Source: Paenibacillus sp. NEAU-GSW1 | GTDB lineage: Bacteria > Bacillota > Bacilli > Paenibacillales > Paenibacillaceae | Direction of reading: 5' to 3' | NCBI RefSeq assembly: GCF_009737085.1 | Contig: NZ_WOVL01000007.1 | Location: 87,494-151,493, forward strand | Length of the DNA: 64,000 nucleotides | Shown: positions 15,629-25,595 of the stretch, piece by piece | Layout: each line of letters opens with the position of its first letter | Position numbering within the stretch: position 1 is the first letter of the stretch | The notes under the pieces: model-generated | What the model was told of the DNA's origin: nothing | The model's input: only the letters and a program-made list of their open reading frames with translations | The model's database searches: none | Made by a program: the position numbers and the translations under genes

Positions 15629-18600
15629 AGCAATTGGAACGGCAGTACCTGCGGATCAAGCGGACCGCGATCGGATATTAACGGACTTGGATACGACTTT
15701 GCTGGTTGAAGCAGGAGCAGGTTCGGGCAAAACGACCAGTCTGGTTGGCAGACTGCTCGCGTTAATCGAGTCGGGCGTTCGAGTCGACCAGATTGCAGCG
15801 ATTACGTTCACGAACAAAGCGGCTGACGAAATGAAGGAGCGCTTCCGGCTGGCTCTGGAGCAAGCCTATCGGAAGTCGTTGGGCAATCCGATTGCATGCG
15901 AGAGGCTGTATCAGGCGCTGGGCAATCTGGACCTTATTTTCATCGGCACGATTCATTCGTTCTGCGGCTCGCTCTTGCGCGAGCGTCCAATCGAGGCGGG
16001 ACTGGATCCTTCATTTGAAGAAATGGACGAGGAAAGCGATAAGCAATTTCGAGCAGGCTGCTGGGACGATTACATGGCGAACCTGGACGGAGCGCAAAGG
16101 ATGCTGTATGAGGAATTACTCTCCTTGCGTGTAGATGTCAATACGCTTCGAGTTGTTTATGATCGGGTGTCCTTGTTTACCGATGTTGAACTCCCATGCG
16201 AGGACCGCGGCCGGCCTAATTTGGACCGGATTCGGGATACGCTCTTTCCTTTGCTTGAGGCAGCGGCACCCTATATTCCGACGGTTGAACCGGAGAAGGG
16301 CTGGGATACGGTTCAAATGCTGGTCCGGCAATGCCGCCAGAAAATGCGGTTGATTGACTTTTCGGACGATATGCGGGTTCTAGAAATGGCACGAGCGTTT
16401 GACCGTAATCTCGATATCACGTTAAACCGGTGGACTTCCAAAGAACAGGCCAGCGAGATGAAGGTGCGGTTTTCCGAATGGAAGATCAGTGTGCTTGTCC
16501 CTTTCCTTCAGGAATGGCGCGAGTATTTATATCCGAAGCTGATCAAGTTCGTAAAGCCGGCGCTCGATTATTACAAGGAACGGCGATATGCAGCAGGCAA
16601 GCTGAATTTTCAGGACTTGCTCTTGGAAGCCGCTAAGCTGGTGCGCGGCAATGGAGAAGTGAGATCCTATTTCGCCGAACGGTATAGGAGACTGCTCGTT
16701 GACGAGTTTCAAGATACGGACCCTATCCAAGCGGAATTGATGTTTCTGCTCACGGGAGAGTCTGCGGATGGCGGAATCGAAAAGGATTGGCGGCAGCTTG
16801 TGCCGCGGCCGGGTTCCCTGTTCGTGGTCGGGGATCCGAAGCAGTCGATATACCGCTTCCGCAGGGCGGATATTTCGATCTATAACGAAGTGAAAGCGCG
16901 GATTCATGCGTGCGGAGCAGTCTTGCGGCTGACAGCCAATTTCCGTTCCGTACGTTCCATCGGCGATTTCATTAACGGTCAATTCATCGGCAAGCTGCCG
17001 TCCTCGGAGACGGAGCATCAGGCTGCGTTCGTGACCATGGAGACTCGTGCGCAGGATCCCAAAGGCAGCCGAAAGGCATCTCACGGGATTTATGTATTTA
17101 ACTACCCGAAGCTGCCAGGCGGTAAAGGTGTCGCCGCTCGGATGGATGCCGAACAGATTGCGCGTTACATTGCCTGGGCGTGTAATGAAGGCAATCTGCA
17201 AATCGCGGAGCGGGACAGCGGATACCGGGCTGCTGTGCCGGGGGATTTTCTCATTCTGACGAAAACGCGGGAGTTCATTCATCTCTATGCGGAGCAATTG
17301 GATTTGTATGGCGTTCCGGCGGATACGTCGGGAAGTACGACGGTGTATAAGGAACTGTTGGCGCTGTGGCAGTTGGTGCGCTGTTTGGAGGACTCGGCCG
17401 ATAAACCGGCCTTGCTCGGGGTCATGCGCGGTATGCTGTTCGGCTTAAGTGATCGGGATTTATGGGCGTACAAGAGAGAAGGATACCATTTCTCATTGTT
17501 TGACATACCGGAGTTGGAGGCTTGTGGAGTAGCAGCTAGGCCGGTTGCCGGCGTGTTGAAACGGCTGCGGATGTATATGGATTGGGTGCGCTCGTCGAGC
17601 GCGGCGACGGCATTCAACCGAATGGTGGAGGACCTTGGCTTGCTGCCATATGTGTCGACGCTGCCGGCTGGCTCCATTCGCGCAGGAACATTAGTGCGGA
17701 TGCTTCAGCTGTTGCAGAGCGATATATCGGCGAGCTCGAGCTGGCCGGCGCTCTGCCGGAAGATCGAGGAAATGCTGGCCGATCGGGGAATGGAAACCTC
17801 GAGCCTCTATGCCGGCGGCAGCCAGGCCGTCCGTATTATGAACCTGCATAAGGCCAAAGGACTTGAAGCGCCGGTCGTGTTTCTTGCATGTCCCTGCGGG
17901 GAGTCCGACCACGATGCGACTCAGTATATTGATCGGTCTGTTGATCCGGCGGTAGGCTGCTTTACGATCAGCCGAGCTTTGGGCGAGTATAAGACCGAGA
18001 TCGTCGCTCAGCCTCCAGGCTGGGAAGCTATGAACGAACGTGAGCGCGCGTTCTCAAACGCCGAGAAAGACCGGCTGCTTTATGTCGCAGCCACGCGTCC
18101 GAAGCAGATGCTGGTCATCAGCTTGTATCCGGAGCAGCCGGCCAAATGTCCATGGACACCGCTCATGGACGGTATGGACTTCGCGCGCGAACTGGATGTG
18201 CCGGCGATGGAGCCGGAGAAGAAGGCCGAGCTCACCGAAGGGCCGGACATCCAGGGCATGATGGAGACCCGTCAGCAGAATCTGGATGCGATCGGTGCGC
18301 CGACTTATGCGGTGCTGTCGGTCACCGGCCAGACCAAAGCAACCGGCGACAAGCCGGAATGGTCCGCGGAAGGCAAAGGAATGGCTTTCGGCAGCGTCGT
18401 TCACCGGACGATCGAGATGTTGGGTAAAGGGTTGTTAGAGGCGGAGCTGGTGGATACCGTAAAACTGCTGGCGGATGAGGAAGGCTTGGCTGCGGAATAT
18501 GTTGGGGATGCCGCTCGTGTTGTTCGGAACTTGTTGGGTAGTGATATCTGGCAGAGAAGTCTGCGTGCTCGCCGCCGATTGTTTGAGGTGCCGCTAATGT

Positions 18601-18932
18601 TGCGTAAGCGGGCGGATGAAGTTAGTGTGCTTAGCGGTGGCGAAGCCGGAGATGTCGGTCCGGATGTCGCCGTAACTTTAGTTGGGTCAAGCAACATCAA
18701 GCATGCCTTTATACGGGGAGTCATTGACTTTCTATTCGAAGAAGATGATGGATGGGTCATTGTTGATTTCAAAACAGACAGCATCGTTGAGGATTCGTTG
18801 AAGCCATTCGTTGATTTCTACCGACCGCAAGTACTTTCTTACGCTACGGAGTGGAAGAACATGTTCGGCTACAAAGTAAAGGAAACAGGACTTTATTTTG
18901 CGGGACTTGGGCGTTATGTGAAGTTTTTTTGA
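15621..18932 (+). CDS. AddA-like UvrD-family helicase/nuclease
   Basis: An 1103-residue SF1A helicase with a C-terminal nuclease. Walker A VEAGAGSGKTTSLVGRLL (about 28-45), ITFTNKAADEMKERF, LLVDEFQDTDPIQAELM (about 359), VVGDPKQSIYRFRRADI, LTANFRSVRSI, RIMNLHKAKGLEAPVVFL (about 737) and LLYVAATRPKQMLVI (about 818) give a full helicase motif set. FIRGVIDFLFEEDDGWVIVD followed by FKTDS (about 1030-1052) is an intact RecB nuclease site. TTG 15621 overlaps the AddB-like stop by 8 bp behind GTGGAGGG. This is a divergent AddA, shorter than the housekeeping form (about 1240), in an accessory setting, so it is more likely a defence-related second copy than the recombination enzyme. Confidence 0.85.
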   Translation: MAEAIGTAVPADQADRDRILTDLDTTLLVEAGAGSGKTTSLVGRLLALIESGVRVDQIAAITFTNKAADEMKERFRLALEQAYRKSLGNPIACERLYQALGNLDLIFIGTIHSFCGSLLRERPIEAGLDPSFEEMDEESDKQFRAGCWDDYMANLDGAQRMLYEELLSLRVDVNTLRVVYDRVSLFTDVELPCEDRGRPNLDRIRDTLFPLLEAAAPYIPTVEPEKGWDTVQMLVRQCRQKMRLIDFSDDMRVLEMARAFDRNLDITLNRWTSKEQASEMKVRFSEWKISVLVPFLQEWREYLYPKLIKFVKPALDYYKERRYAAGKLNFQDLLLEAAKLVRGNGEVRSYFAERYRRLLVDEFQDTDPIQAELMFLLTGESADGGIEKDWRQLVPRPGSLFVVGDPKQSIYRFRRADISIYNEVKARIHACGAVLRLTANFRSVRSIGDFINGQFIGKLPSSETEHQAAFVTMETRAQDPKGSRKASHGIYVFNYPKLPGGKGVAARMDAEQIARYIAWACNEGNLQIAERDSGYRAAVPGDFLILTKTREFIHLYAEQLDLYGVPADTSGSTTVYKELLALWQLVRCLEDSADKPALLGVMRGMLFGLSDRDLWAYKREGYHFSLFDIPELEACGVAARPVAGVLKRLRMYMDWVRSSSAATAFNRMVEDLGLLPYVSTLPAGSIRAGTLVRMLQLLQSDISASSSWPALCRKIEEMLADRGMETSSLYAGGSQAVRIMNLHKAKGLEAPVVFLACPCGESDHDATQYIDRSVDPAVGCFTISRALGEYKTEIVAQPPGWEAMNERERAFSNAEKDRLLYVAATRPKQMLVISLYPEQPAKCPWTPLMDGMDFARELDVPAMEPEKKAELTEGPDIQGMMETRQQNLDAIGAPTYAVLSVTGQTKATGDKPEWSAEGKGMAFGSVVHRTIEMLGKGLLEAELVDTVKLLADEEGLAAEYVGDAARVVRNLLGSDIWQRSLRARRRLFEVPLMLRKRADEVSVLSGGEAGDVGPDVAVTLVGSSNIKHAFIRGVIDFLFEEDDGWVIVDFKTDSIVEDSLKPFVDFYRPQVLSYATEWKNMFGYKVKETGLYFAGLGRYVKFF

Positions 18933-19113
18933 CATACTATAAAGCAGATTATAGGCATCCTCAATAGCGGCGAATTACTCAGTTTGGATTTATTCATGAA
19001 TTCTCTACGTATAGTGTGAGTAGCATTCCAGATCTGCTTAAAACAAGGACTTACCGAATACATTGTCGAATTTAAAGTGAGTAATCTTTCTTTGGTAGAA
19101 CATGAGGTGAACT

Positions 19114-22100
19114 ATGGAAGTCATAAATAATATCGACCAACTTCTAGGTGATGATCTAAAGCAATCTATCCGCAAAGGGTCAAAGCTATCGATAGCAGCA
19201 TCCTGTTTTTCGATTTACGCTTACGAGGCATTAATGAAAGAATTGAATCAGGTAGATGAAGTGCGATTTATTTTCACTTCACCTACCTTTGTTGCCGATA
19301 GCTTCAAGAAAGAAAAACGTGAGTTCTATATTCCTAAGCTTAATCGCGAGAAGAGCTTGTACGGTACAGAGTTTGAAATCCGACTCAAGAATGAAATGAC
19401 TCTAAAATCAATTGCTAAAGAATGCAGTGAGTGGATTCGAAAGAAAGTCACCTTCAAATCAAACAGTACTTCAGGCACGATGCAAGGAATGGCGAATCTA
19501 CAGTCCACAGATGAATCTGTTACTTATATGCCTGTAGACGGTTTTACCACTGTCGATCTCGGATATGAGAAAGGCAATGCTCTATCCAAGATGGTCAATA
19601 AGTTTAATGAAGCTCCAATTACCAAAACTTATTTCGATCTTTTTGACCAACTGTGGAACGATAAGAGTAAGCTGGAGGATGTCACTAATCAAGTAGCAGA
19701 ACACATTTCTTCGGTCTACAAAGAGAACTCGCCTGAATTCATTTACTACGTCATTCTTTATAACATCTTTAATGAGTTTCTGTCAGATATAACAGAGGAC
19801 ATCTTACCGAACGAAGCAACAGGGTTTAAGGAAACGGAGATTTGGAAACGACTATATCATTTTCAGAAAGATGCCGTACTTGGTGCCATTAATAAACTGG
19901 AAAAATTCAATGGATGCATCCTAGCGGACAGCGTCGGCTTGGGCAAAACCTTCACTGCACTTGGGATCATAAAATATTATGAGCTTCGCAACAAGTCTGT
20001 GTTGGTACTCTGCCCTAAGAAGCTTGGTGATAATTGGCTGACGTACAAGCAAAACGTGACCAACAACATCTTGTATACCGACCGACTGAGGTACGATGTG
20101 CTTTATCATACCGACATTTCCCGAGACCGAGGGAAGTCAAACGACATCCCTCTTGACCGTCTCAATTGGGGTAACTATGATTTACTTGTAATTGACGAAT
20201 CACATAACTTCCGCAACAACGAGGCGAAGAAGGATAAAGAAACTAGATATCAGAAGTTGATGCGGAAGGTACTGAAAAGTGGAGTCAGAACCAAGGTGCT
20301 AATGCTTTCAGCTACACCAGTAAACAACAAGTTCATGGATCTTAGGAACCAGCTTGCGTTAGCATACGAGGGCAATGCGGAGGAAATCAACAACAAGTTA
20401 GGGACGGAGCGGGGAATAAATGACGTATTCAAACGTGCTCAGTCTTCTTTCAATCAATGGTCTAAGATGGATGCATCCGAACGGACAACTGCTACTCTTC
20501 TCGGTATGCTTGATTTTGATTTCTTTGAACTGTTAGATAGCCTGACCATTGCTCGTTCACGCAAGCATATTCAAAAGTACTACAAGGCAGAAGAAATTGG
20601 CGAGTTCCCTAAACGGCTGCAACCTATTTCCAAGTTCTGTGATATCACAGACAGAACTGATGTCATTGGGTATAATGATATCTTCATGGAGTTGTCGAGG
20701 ATCAATCTGGGCATATACGCTCCTTTCAAATACATCCTTCCTAGCCGCTTGCGGTTCTATGAACAAATATATGACACCAGCGTTAAGGGTGGAAGCGGGA
20801 GCTTCAAACAGATGGATCGTGAAGGCAGCTTGCAGTTGCTCATGCGGATCAACTTACTCAAGCGTCTGGAAAGCTCGGTGGAGTCATTCAGGTTGACGCT
20901 GTCTAAGATAATTTCAAAACTAAATCAGACTCTAGGGCAAATAGAATCATTTGAACGAACGAAAAATGCTGATTCAGTTGGTTATACAGACATTGAAGAA
21001 ACGAATCTTGACGATGATGATTGGCTGGATGATGAATTCAGCATTGGGAGCACAATCAAGATTAATTTATCAGACATTGACGTTCTTCGGTGGAAAGAAG
21101 ATTTGACGAATGATCGTAATATTCTGTCCGCTCTACATGAGGAGATGCAGAAGGTAACGCCAGAACATGATCAGAAGCTAAATGCGTTGAAGCAAGTAAT
21201 TGACAATAAGATTCAACATCCGATTAACCTTGGAAACCGTAAAGTTATCATATTTAGTGCTTTTACCGACACAGCAACGTACCTGTACACTCACTTATCG
21301 GAGTATATGAAGACAAAATACAACATCAATACAGCTAAAATCGTTGGAAGCGATGAAAATAAGAACACTGCTGGTTTACGGAATGACATCAGCACACTGC
21401 TTACTTGTTTTTCTCCACGTTCCAAAGAGAAACATTTGACGATGCCGAATGAAAAAGGAGAGATTGACCTTCTAATAGCATCCGACTGTATCTCCGAGGG
21501 GCAAAACCTGCAAGACTGCGATTATCTAATCAATTATGATATCCACTGGAATCCCGTGCGGATCATTCAACGATTCGGGCGAATCGACCGCATAGGTTCG
21601 AAGAACAAGGCCATCCAACTTGTGAACTTCTGGCCGAATATGACGCTCGATGAGTATATCCAACTTAAGCAACGGGTTGAGAATCGAATGGTCATCATGG
21701 ACATGACAGCTACCGGTGACGATAATGTGTTGTTTAATCAATCCAGTGACTTGGAGTACCGTAAACAGCAGCTGCACCGACTACAGGAGGAAGTTGTTGA
21801 TCTGGATGACATGAACACTGGTGTTTCGATCACCGATCTCGGGTTGAACGATTTCCGAATGGATCTCGTGAACTACGTCAAAGAGAACGGCGAGATGGAA
21901 ACTGTACCAAGTGGGTTGCATACCGTTGTTCTAACTGATGCAGACAAAGGCATTCATCAACCAGGAGTCATCTTTATTCTTCGGAATATCAACGATGAAC
22001 TTAATCCCGATCAACAGAACAGACTGCATCCATTCTACCTCGTCTATATGAGTGACGACGGCGATGTTGTTACTAATCATTTAGATGTTAAGAAGACGCT

Positions 22101-22371
22101 GGATATCCTTAGAGCTCTTTGTAGAGGGCAGTCGGAACCGATCGTTGAGGCTTGTCAAATCTTTAATAAGGAGACGAAAGACGGTAAGAAAATGGGGCAG
22201 TATTCGATGCTGTTGGAAGAAACGATCCGTTCAATCGTGCAAGTGAAAGAAGAAAGTGATCTTGACAGTTTGTTCAGTTCGGGTGGAACGACGGCATTGA
22301 TCGATTCGATCAAAGGGCTTGAGGACTTTGAACTCATCACCTTTGTCGTTATTCGGCAGGCGGGTGCATGA
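19114..22371 (+). CDS. PLD-like SNF2/DEAD helicase
   Basis: A 1085-residue protein. The N-terminal about 160 residues resemble a phospholipase D-like domain found on SNF2 helicases (SKLSIAASCFSIYAYEALMK, VRFIFTSPTFV). The helicase has DSVGLGKTFTALGIIKYYEL (Walker A, about 271), DLLVIDESHNFRN (DESH, about 358), VLMLSATPVNN, and DLLIASDCISEGQNLQDCDY with IIQRFGRIDRIGSKN (motifs V/VI, about 788-830). Proteins of this architecture act on phage DNA in several defence modules (related to DISARM helicases) and accompany type III-like restriction genes. The downstream DUF4391-like gene overlaps by 4 bp (ATGA). Lower GC than AddA indicates a separate origin. Confidence 0.85.
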   Translation: MEVINNIDQLLGDDLKQSIRKGSKLSIAASCFSIYAYEALMKELNQVDEVRFIFTSPTFVADSFKKEKREFYIPKLNREKSLYGTEFEIRLKNEMTLKSIAKECSEWIRKKVTFKSNSTSGTMQGMANLQSTDESVTYMPVDGFTTVDLGYEKGNALSKMVNKFNEAPITKTYFDLFDQLWNDKSKLEDVTNQVAEHISSVYKENSPEFIYYVILYNIFNEFLSDITEDILPNEATGFKETEIWKRLYHFQKDAVLGAINKLEKFNGCILADSVGLGKTFTALGIIKYYELRNKSVLVLCPKKLGDNWLTYKQNVTNNILYTDRLRYDVLYHTDISRDRGKSNDIPLDRLNWGNYDLLVIDESHNFRNNEAKKDKETRYQKLMRKVLKSGVRTKVLMLSATPVNNKFMDLRNQLALAYEGNAEEINNKLGTERGINDVFKRAQSSFNQWSKMDASERTTATLLGMLDFDFFELLDSLTIARSRKHIQKYYKAEEIGEFPKRLQPISKFCDITDRTDVIGYNDIFMELSRINLGIYAPFKYILPSRLRFYEQIYDTSVKGGSGSFKQMDREGSLQLLMRINLLKRLESSVESFRLTLSKIISKLNQTLGQIESFERTKNADSVGYTDIEETNLDDDDWLDDEFSIGSTIKINLSDIDVLRWKEDLTNDRNILSALHEEMQKVTPEHDQKLNALKQVIDNKIQHPINLGNRKVIIFSAFTDTATYLYTHLSEYMKTKYNINTAKIVGSDENKNTAGLRNDISTLLTCFSPRSKEKHLTMPNEKGEIDLLIASDCISEGQNLQDCDYLINYDIHWNPVRIIQRFGRIDRIGSKNKAIQLVNFWPNMTLDEYIQLKQRVENRMVIMDMTATGDDNVLFNQSSDLEYRKQQLHRLQEEVVDLDDMNTGVSITDLGLNDFRMDLVNYVKENGEMETVPSGLHTVVLTDADKGIHQPGVIFILRNINDELNPDQQNRLHPFYLVYMSDDGDVVTNHLDVKKTLDILRALCRGQSEPIVEACQIFNKETKDGKKMGQYSMLLEETIRSIVQVKEESDLDSLFSSGGTTALIDSIKGLEDFELITFVVIRQAGA

Positions 22372-23024
22372 TGTTTCAATTGCCGTCAAGTACGTTGGTT
22401 AACCGTAAGATACCAAAGAACAAATTCTATGAGAAACTGCAAGCGAATCACAATTTGAAAGGGCTATTTACCAATCAAGTTGAATCAATTGTCTGGAAGC
22501 ATAAGTTGTCCAAAGAGACGATTCGCTTGGAGCCCAAGGATGACATTGAAGAAGTTCAAGTGTTCGAGATCCAACTAAAGGAGCAGTCCTACTCTCTTGA
22601 TCTGCTACGTAGTATCGATAAGGCGATCCCATATCCAATATTGTATGTGTTAATGTATGAGGGTCAGACAAGGCTGGCTATTGCCTACAAGGAGCGTAAA
22701 CAGGCGGACGACAATCATTCAGTAGTACGTTCTTACCATGAATCCGAATGGCAGCTGGAAGGGGAATGCAAGCTGGATTTTCTTCACGGTCTTGATTTAA
22801 AAGCTGTTTATGAGAATATCATCCGCCTGTTGCTTCCATTCCAGTCAAAGCCAGAATTTGACTTGACGTCTGTTCTGGAGCGGCAAGCACGTATAGACAA
22901 GTTGGTAAAAGAATGCCAAAGGCTCGAATCAAAAATCCGCAGCGAAAAACAATTCAATCTTAAAGTCGAATTAAACATGGAGTTGCAGCGAAAGAGAAAA
23001 GAACTAAATCAATTACTCGAATAA
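22368..23024 (+). CDS. DUF4391-like protein
   Basis: A 218-residue protein that I match to the DUF4391 family: LPSSTLVNRKIPKNKFYEKL, WKHKLSKETIRLE, a beta segment VQVFEIQLKEQSYSLDLLRS, AIPYPILYVLMYEGQTRLAI, and a C-terminal coiled coil (RIDKLVKECQRLESKIRSEK onward). The family is commonly found between SNF2/PLD helicases and type III methyltransferases; its biochemical role is not established. Start overlaps the helicase stop (ATGA), giving translational coupling, so the two proteins are likely partners. A terminator follows, then the divergent regulator and restriction genes. Confidence 0.7.
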   Translation: MMFQLPSSTLVNRKIPKNKFYEKLQANHNLKGLFTNQVESIVWKHKLSKETIRLEPKDDIEEVQVFEIQLKEQSYSLDLLRSIDKAIPYPILYVLMYEGQTRLAIAYKERKQADDNHSVVRSYHESEWQLEGECKLDFLHGLDLKAVYENIIRLLLPFQSKPEFDLTSVLERQARIDKLVKECQRLESKIRSEKQFNLKVELNMELQRKRKELNQLLE

Positions 23025-23036
23025 TATTTGTTGGAG

Positions 23037-23063
23037 GCCTGCTCACCCGAGCAGGCTTTTTTT
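23037..23063 (+). terminator. Terminator after DUF4391-like gene
   Basis: Perfect stem GCCTGCTC accc GAGCAGGC followed by seven T's. Confidence 0.9.
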
Positions 23064-23169
23064 AATATAAGAAAGTATAAGTTTCTCCTTATACTAGGCT
23101 TATATTTCAACACGAAATGAAGCTCTGCCTCCAAAGGACGGCGTAGCCGTTTCTGCTGGGGCTTGTTGT

Positions 23170-23535
23170 TTACTTCTTCGAATCGAGTGTCCCAAAGAAG
23201 TCCTTCGATGTTCGGATTACGTATTCAATTTCATCTAATCCTCTCTCCAGCAACATATGTTTATAGGCTTCGACTACTTGCTGTTTCTGCTCATAATCAA
23301 GAGGGTCTTGATATTTACCAAAGTCAAATAATTCGTAGGGCGTGATTTCCAGAGCATTCATTACAACTTCGAGCGTTTCGAGTGTGATGTTTTCTTTCCC
23401 GGTCTCTATTCGGGATATTCTTGCTTTATTATATCCCTCTCTACCCGTTCGTTCAGCAACATGATCTTGGGTTAAGTTTTTATTATCACGAATTAAACGG
23501 ATTTGTCTTCCGATTAACTTGCTTAATTCAGACAT
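23170..23535 (-). CDS. XRE-family regulator of the restriction locus
   Basis: A 121-residue helix-turn-helix protein. GRQIRLIRDNKNLTQDHVAE, KARISRIETGKENITLETLE and VMNALEITPYELF (about 8-75) form a Cro/C1-type HTH, followed by a helical tail. It is divergent from the methyltransferase gene, with 134 bp between, the typical place of a controller (C-protein-like) regulator that delays restriction after entry. ATG 23535 is 6 nt after GAGGTGA and is chosen over GTG 23541. Inverted repeat AGTATAAG / CTTATACT near 23074-23096 downstream, and A/T-rich symmetric sequence at 23600-23650, are possible binding sites. Confidence 0.8.
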   Translation of the reverse strand: MSELSKLIGRQIRLIRDNKNLTQDHVAERTGREGYNKARISRIETGKENITLETLEVVMNALEITPYELFDFGKYQDPLDYEQKQQVVEAYKHMLLERGLDEIEYVIRTSKDFFGTLDSKK

Positions 23536-23669
23536 GGTCACTCACCTCTTACTATCGAGGGTAGTGAATTTCCAAGGAAAAATAGATACTATAATAAATA
23601 AACTTTATTCTATAAGTTTCAATATAATGATACAATTCTCTTAGGTATCGATAGAATCGGGGGAAGAGT

Positions 23670-25583
23670 ATGAGGAAAATGTCAATGATGTCGTTAAATA
23701 AGGTTGAAAACAACATTGAACAGCTGGCCCTATTATTTCCAAATGTTATGACTGAAGCATTTGATAGCGAAGGTCGAATTAAGAGAGCCATTGATTTTGA
23801 TTTATTGAAGCAGGAGCTGTCAGACTTTCTTGTTGAAGGTGAGAAAGAACGGTATCAATTGACTTGGCCAGGGAAGAGGGAGGCTATTCTTAACGCTAAT
23901 AGTTCAAGTGATAAGACATTGAGACCTGTAAAAGACGATAGTGTGGATTGGGAAAGTACCCAAAATATATATATTGAAGGCGATAATTCAAATGTATTGA
24001 AGTTACTACAGGAGTCTTACCTTAACAAAGTTAAATGTATTTACATTGATCCGCCATATAATACCGGAAAAGATTTTATCTATAGAGATGATTTCAAATC
24101 ATCATCTATTACCTATTTAACCAATTCGGGGCAGGTAGATGATGAAGGAAATAGAATGGTGCAAAACACCGAAACAAATGGAAGATATCACAGTGATTGG
24201 TTAACCATGATGTATTCACGGCTTAAAGTATCAAAAAATCTACTGAGAGAGGATGGTCTCATTTTCATCAGCATCGATGAAAGCGAACATCCAAGGTTAC
24301 GACTTGTATGTGATGAGATATTTGGCGTTCATAATCATATAGCTGACTTAGTATGGCAAAATAAGAAAGGTGGAGGAAATGATTCCAAGCACATTGCTGT
24401 CGAGCATGAATACATTCTTGTGTATAGTAAAAACAAGGAACTTGTAGATGAATTTTATGAAGTTTACTCCGAAGATTATTTGAAGCGATATAAGGAGGAA
24501 GACTCTCACGGGAAATATTATTGGGATACTTTTAAAAGGAAATCAGGGAAACAATATTATCCTATAACTTGTCCAGACGGTTTTGTTCTTGAATTTGATA
24601 ATAATGGAAATCCAATCAGCTGGCTGAGATCTGAAAAAAGATTCTTGGAGGATCTTAAACAAGAAGAGGCAAGGATCATCAAGGTAGGGGATAATTGGTC
24701 TGTTCAATTTAAACAGCGATTGCCGAAAGGTAAAACGCCGAGAAGCATTTATAAGACTAATGGTCTGATTGAGGATTATGGTACAACTAGCGATGGTAGC
24801 ACTGACTTATTGGCGTTATTTGGAAAGGATGTCTTTTCTAATCCCAAGCCGGTCAGTTTATTAAGGCATTTATTAGGTTTTGGTCTTGGTTCTGAGGATG
24901 TTGTGCTCGATTTTTTCTCAGGTTCGGGAACAATGGCGCAAGCAGTCATGGAACTTAATGCAGAGGATAAAGGGAATCGGAAATATATATTAGTTCAGCT
25001 ACCTGAAGATATCAACACTATGTATAATACGGCTGAACAAAATAGAAAAATGATTTTCAAAAATGCGTTAGATATCATCCATGAATTAAACTGCCCTCCG
25101 TACTTGACAGAGCTCGGCAAAGAACGCATTCGTCGTGCCGCCAAAAAGATCAAACAAGAAACGGGAGTAGACATCGATTACGGCTTCCGTGTATACCGCG
25201 TTGATTCCAGTAACATGAAAGATGTATATTACACGCCAGACAAGCTAGGCCAGCTTAACTTGGATGATGTGTCATCTAACATTAAAGAAGATCGTACCGC
25301 TGAGGATTTGCTGATCCAAGTAATGCTGGAATGCGGTTTGGAACTTTCATTGCCGATGGAATCTAGAGAGATAGAGGGTAAGGCTGTTCATTATGTGGCT
25401 GGCAATTCCTTAATTGCTTGTTTTGATGAAAATGTAACAGATTCGGTCATTAGAAACATCGCAGCGGATCAACCGCTTCGAGTTATTTTCCGCGATAGCT
25501 CATTCAGGGATGATTCCGCACGGATTAATGTCGAAGAACTTTTCAAGCTACTCTCCCCAAGCACTGAAATTCAAGTGCTGTAA
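23670..25583 (+). CDS. mod: Type III restriction-modification DNA methyltransferase (Mod)
   Basis: A 637-residue N6-adenine methyltransferase of the beta class. The catalytic DPPYNTGKDFIYRDDF (about 126) precedes the SAM-binding VVLDFFSGSGTMAQAVMEL (about 410), the order found in type III Mod proteins. The central region (about 200-370) is the target recognition domain, and the C-terminal about 150 residues are typical of Mod. It methylates one strand of an asymmetric site; the sequence recognised cannot be inferred. GGGGGAAG precedes the ATG at 23670, and the Res gene starts 12 bp after its stop. The recognition half is AT-richer than the C-terminus (from about 25090), suggesting domain exchange. 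Confidence 0.92.
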   Translation: MRKMSMMSLNKVENNIEQLALLFPNVMTEAFDSEGRIKRAIDFDLLKQELSDFLVEGEKERYQLTWPGKREAILNANSSSDKTLRPVKDDSVDWESTQNIYIEGDNSNVLKLLQESYLNKVKCIYIDPPYNTGKDFIYRDDFKSSSITYLTNSGQVDDEGNRMVQNTETNGRYHSDWLTMMYSRLKVSKNLLREDGLIFISIDESEHPRLRLVCDEIFGVHNHIADLVWQNKKGGGNDSKHIAVEHEYILVYSKNKELVDEFYEVYSEDYLKRYKEEDSHGKYYWDTFKRKSGKQYYPITCPDGFVLEFDNNGNPISWLRSEKRFLEDLKQEEARIIKVGDNWSVQFKQRLPKGKTPRSIYKTNGLIEDYGTTSDGSTDLLALFGKDVFSNPKPVSLLRHLLGFGLGSEDVVLDFFSGSGTMAQAVMELNAEDKGNRKYILVQLPEDINTMYNTAEQNRKMIFKNALDIIHELNCPPYLTELGKERIRRAAKKIKQETGVDIDYGFRVYRVDSSNMKDVYYTPDKLGQLNLDDVSSNIKEDRTAEDLLIQVMLECGLELSLPMESREIEGKAVHYVAGNSLIACFDENVTDSVIRNIAADQPLRVIFRDSSFRDDSARINVEELFKLLSPSTEIQVL

Positions 25584-25595
25584 GGAGGGGCAACG

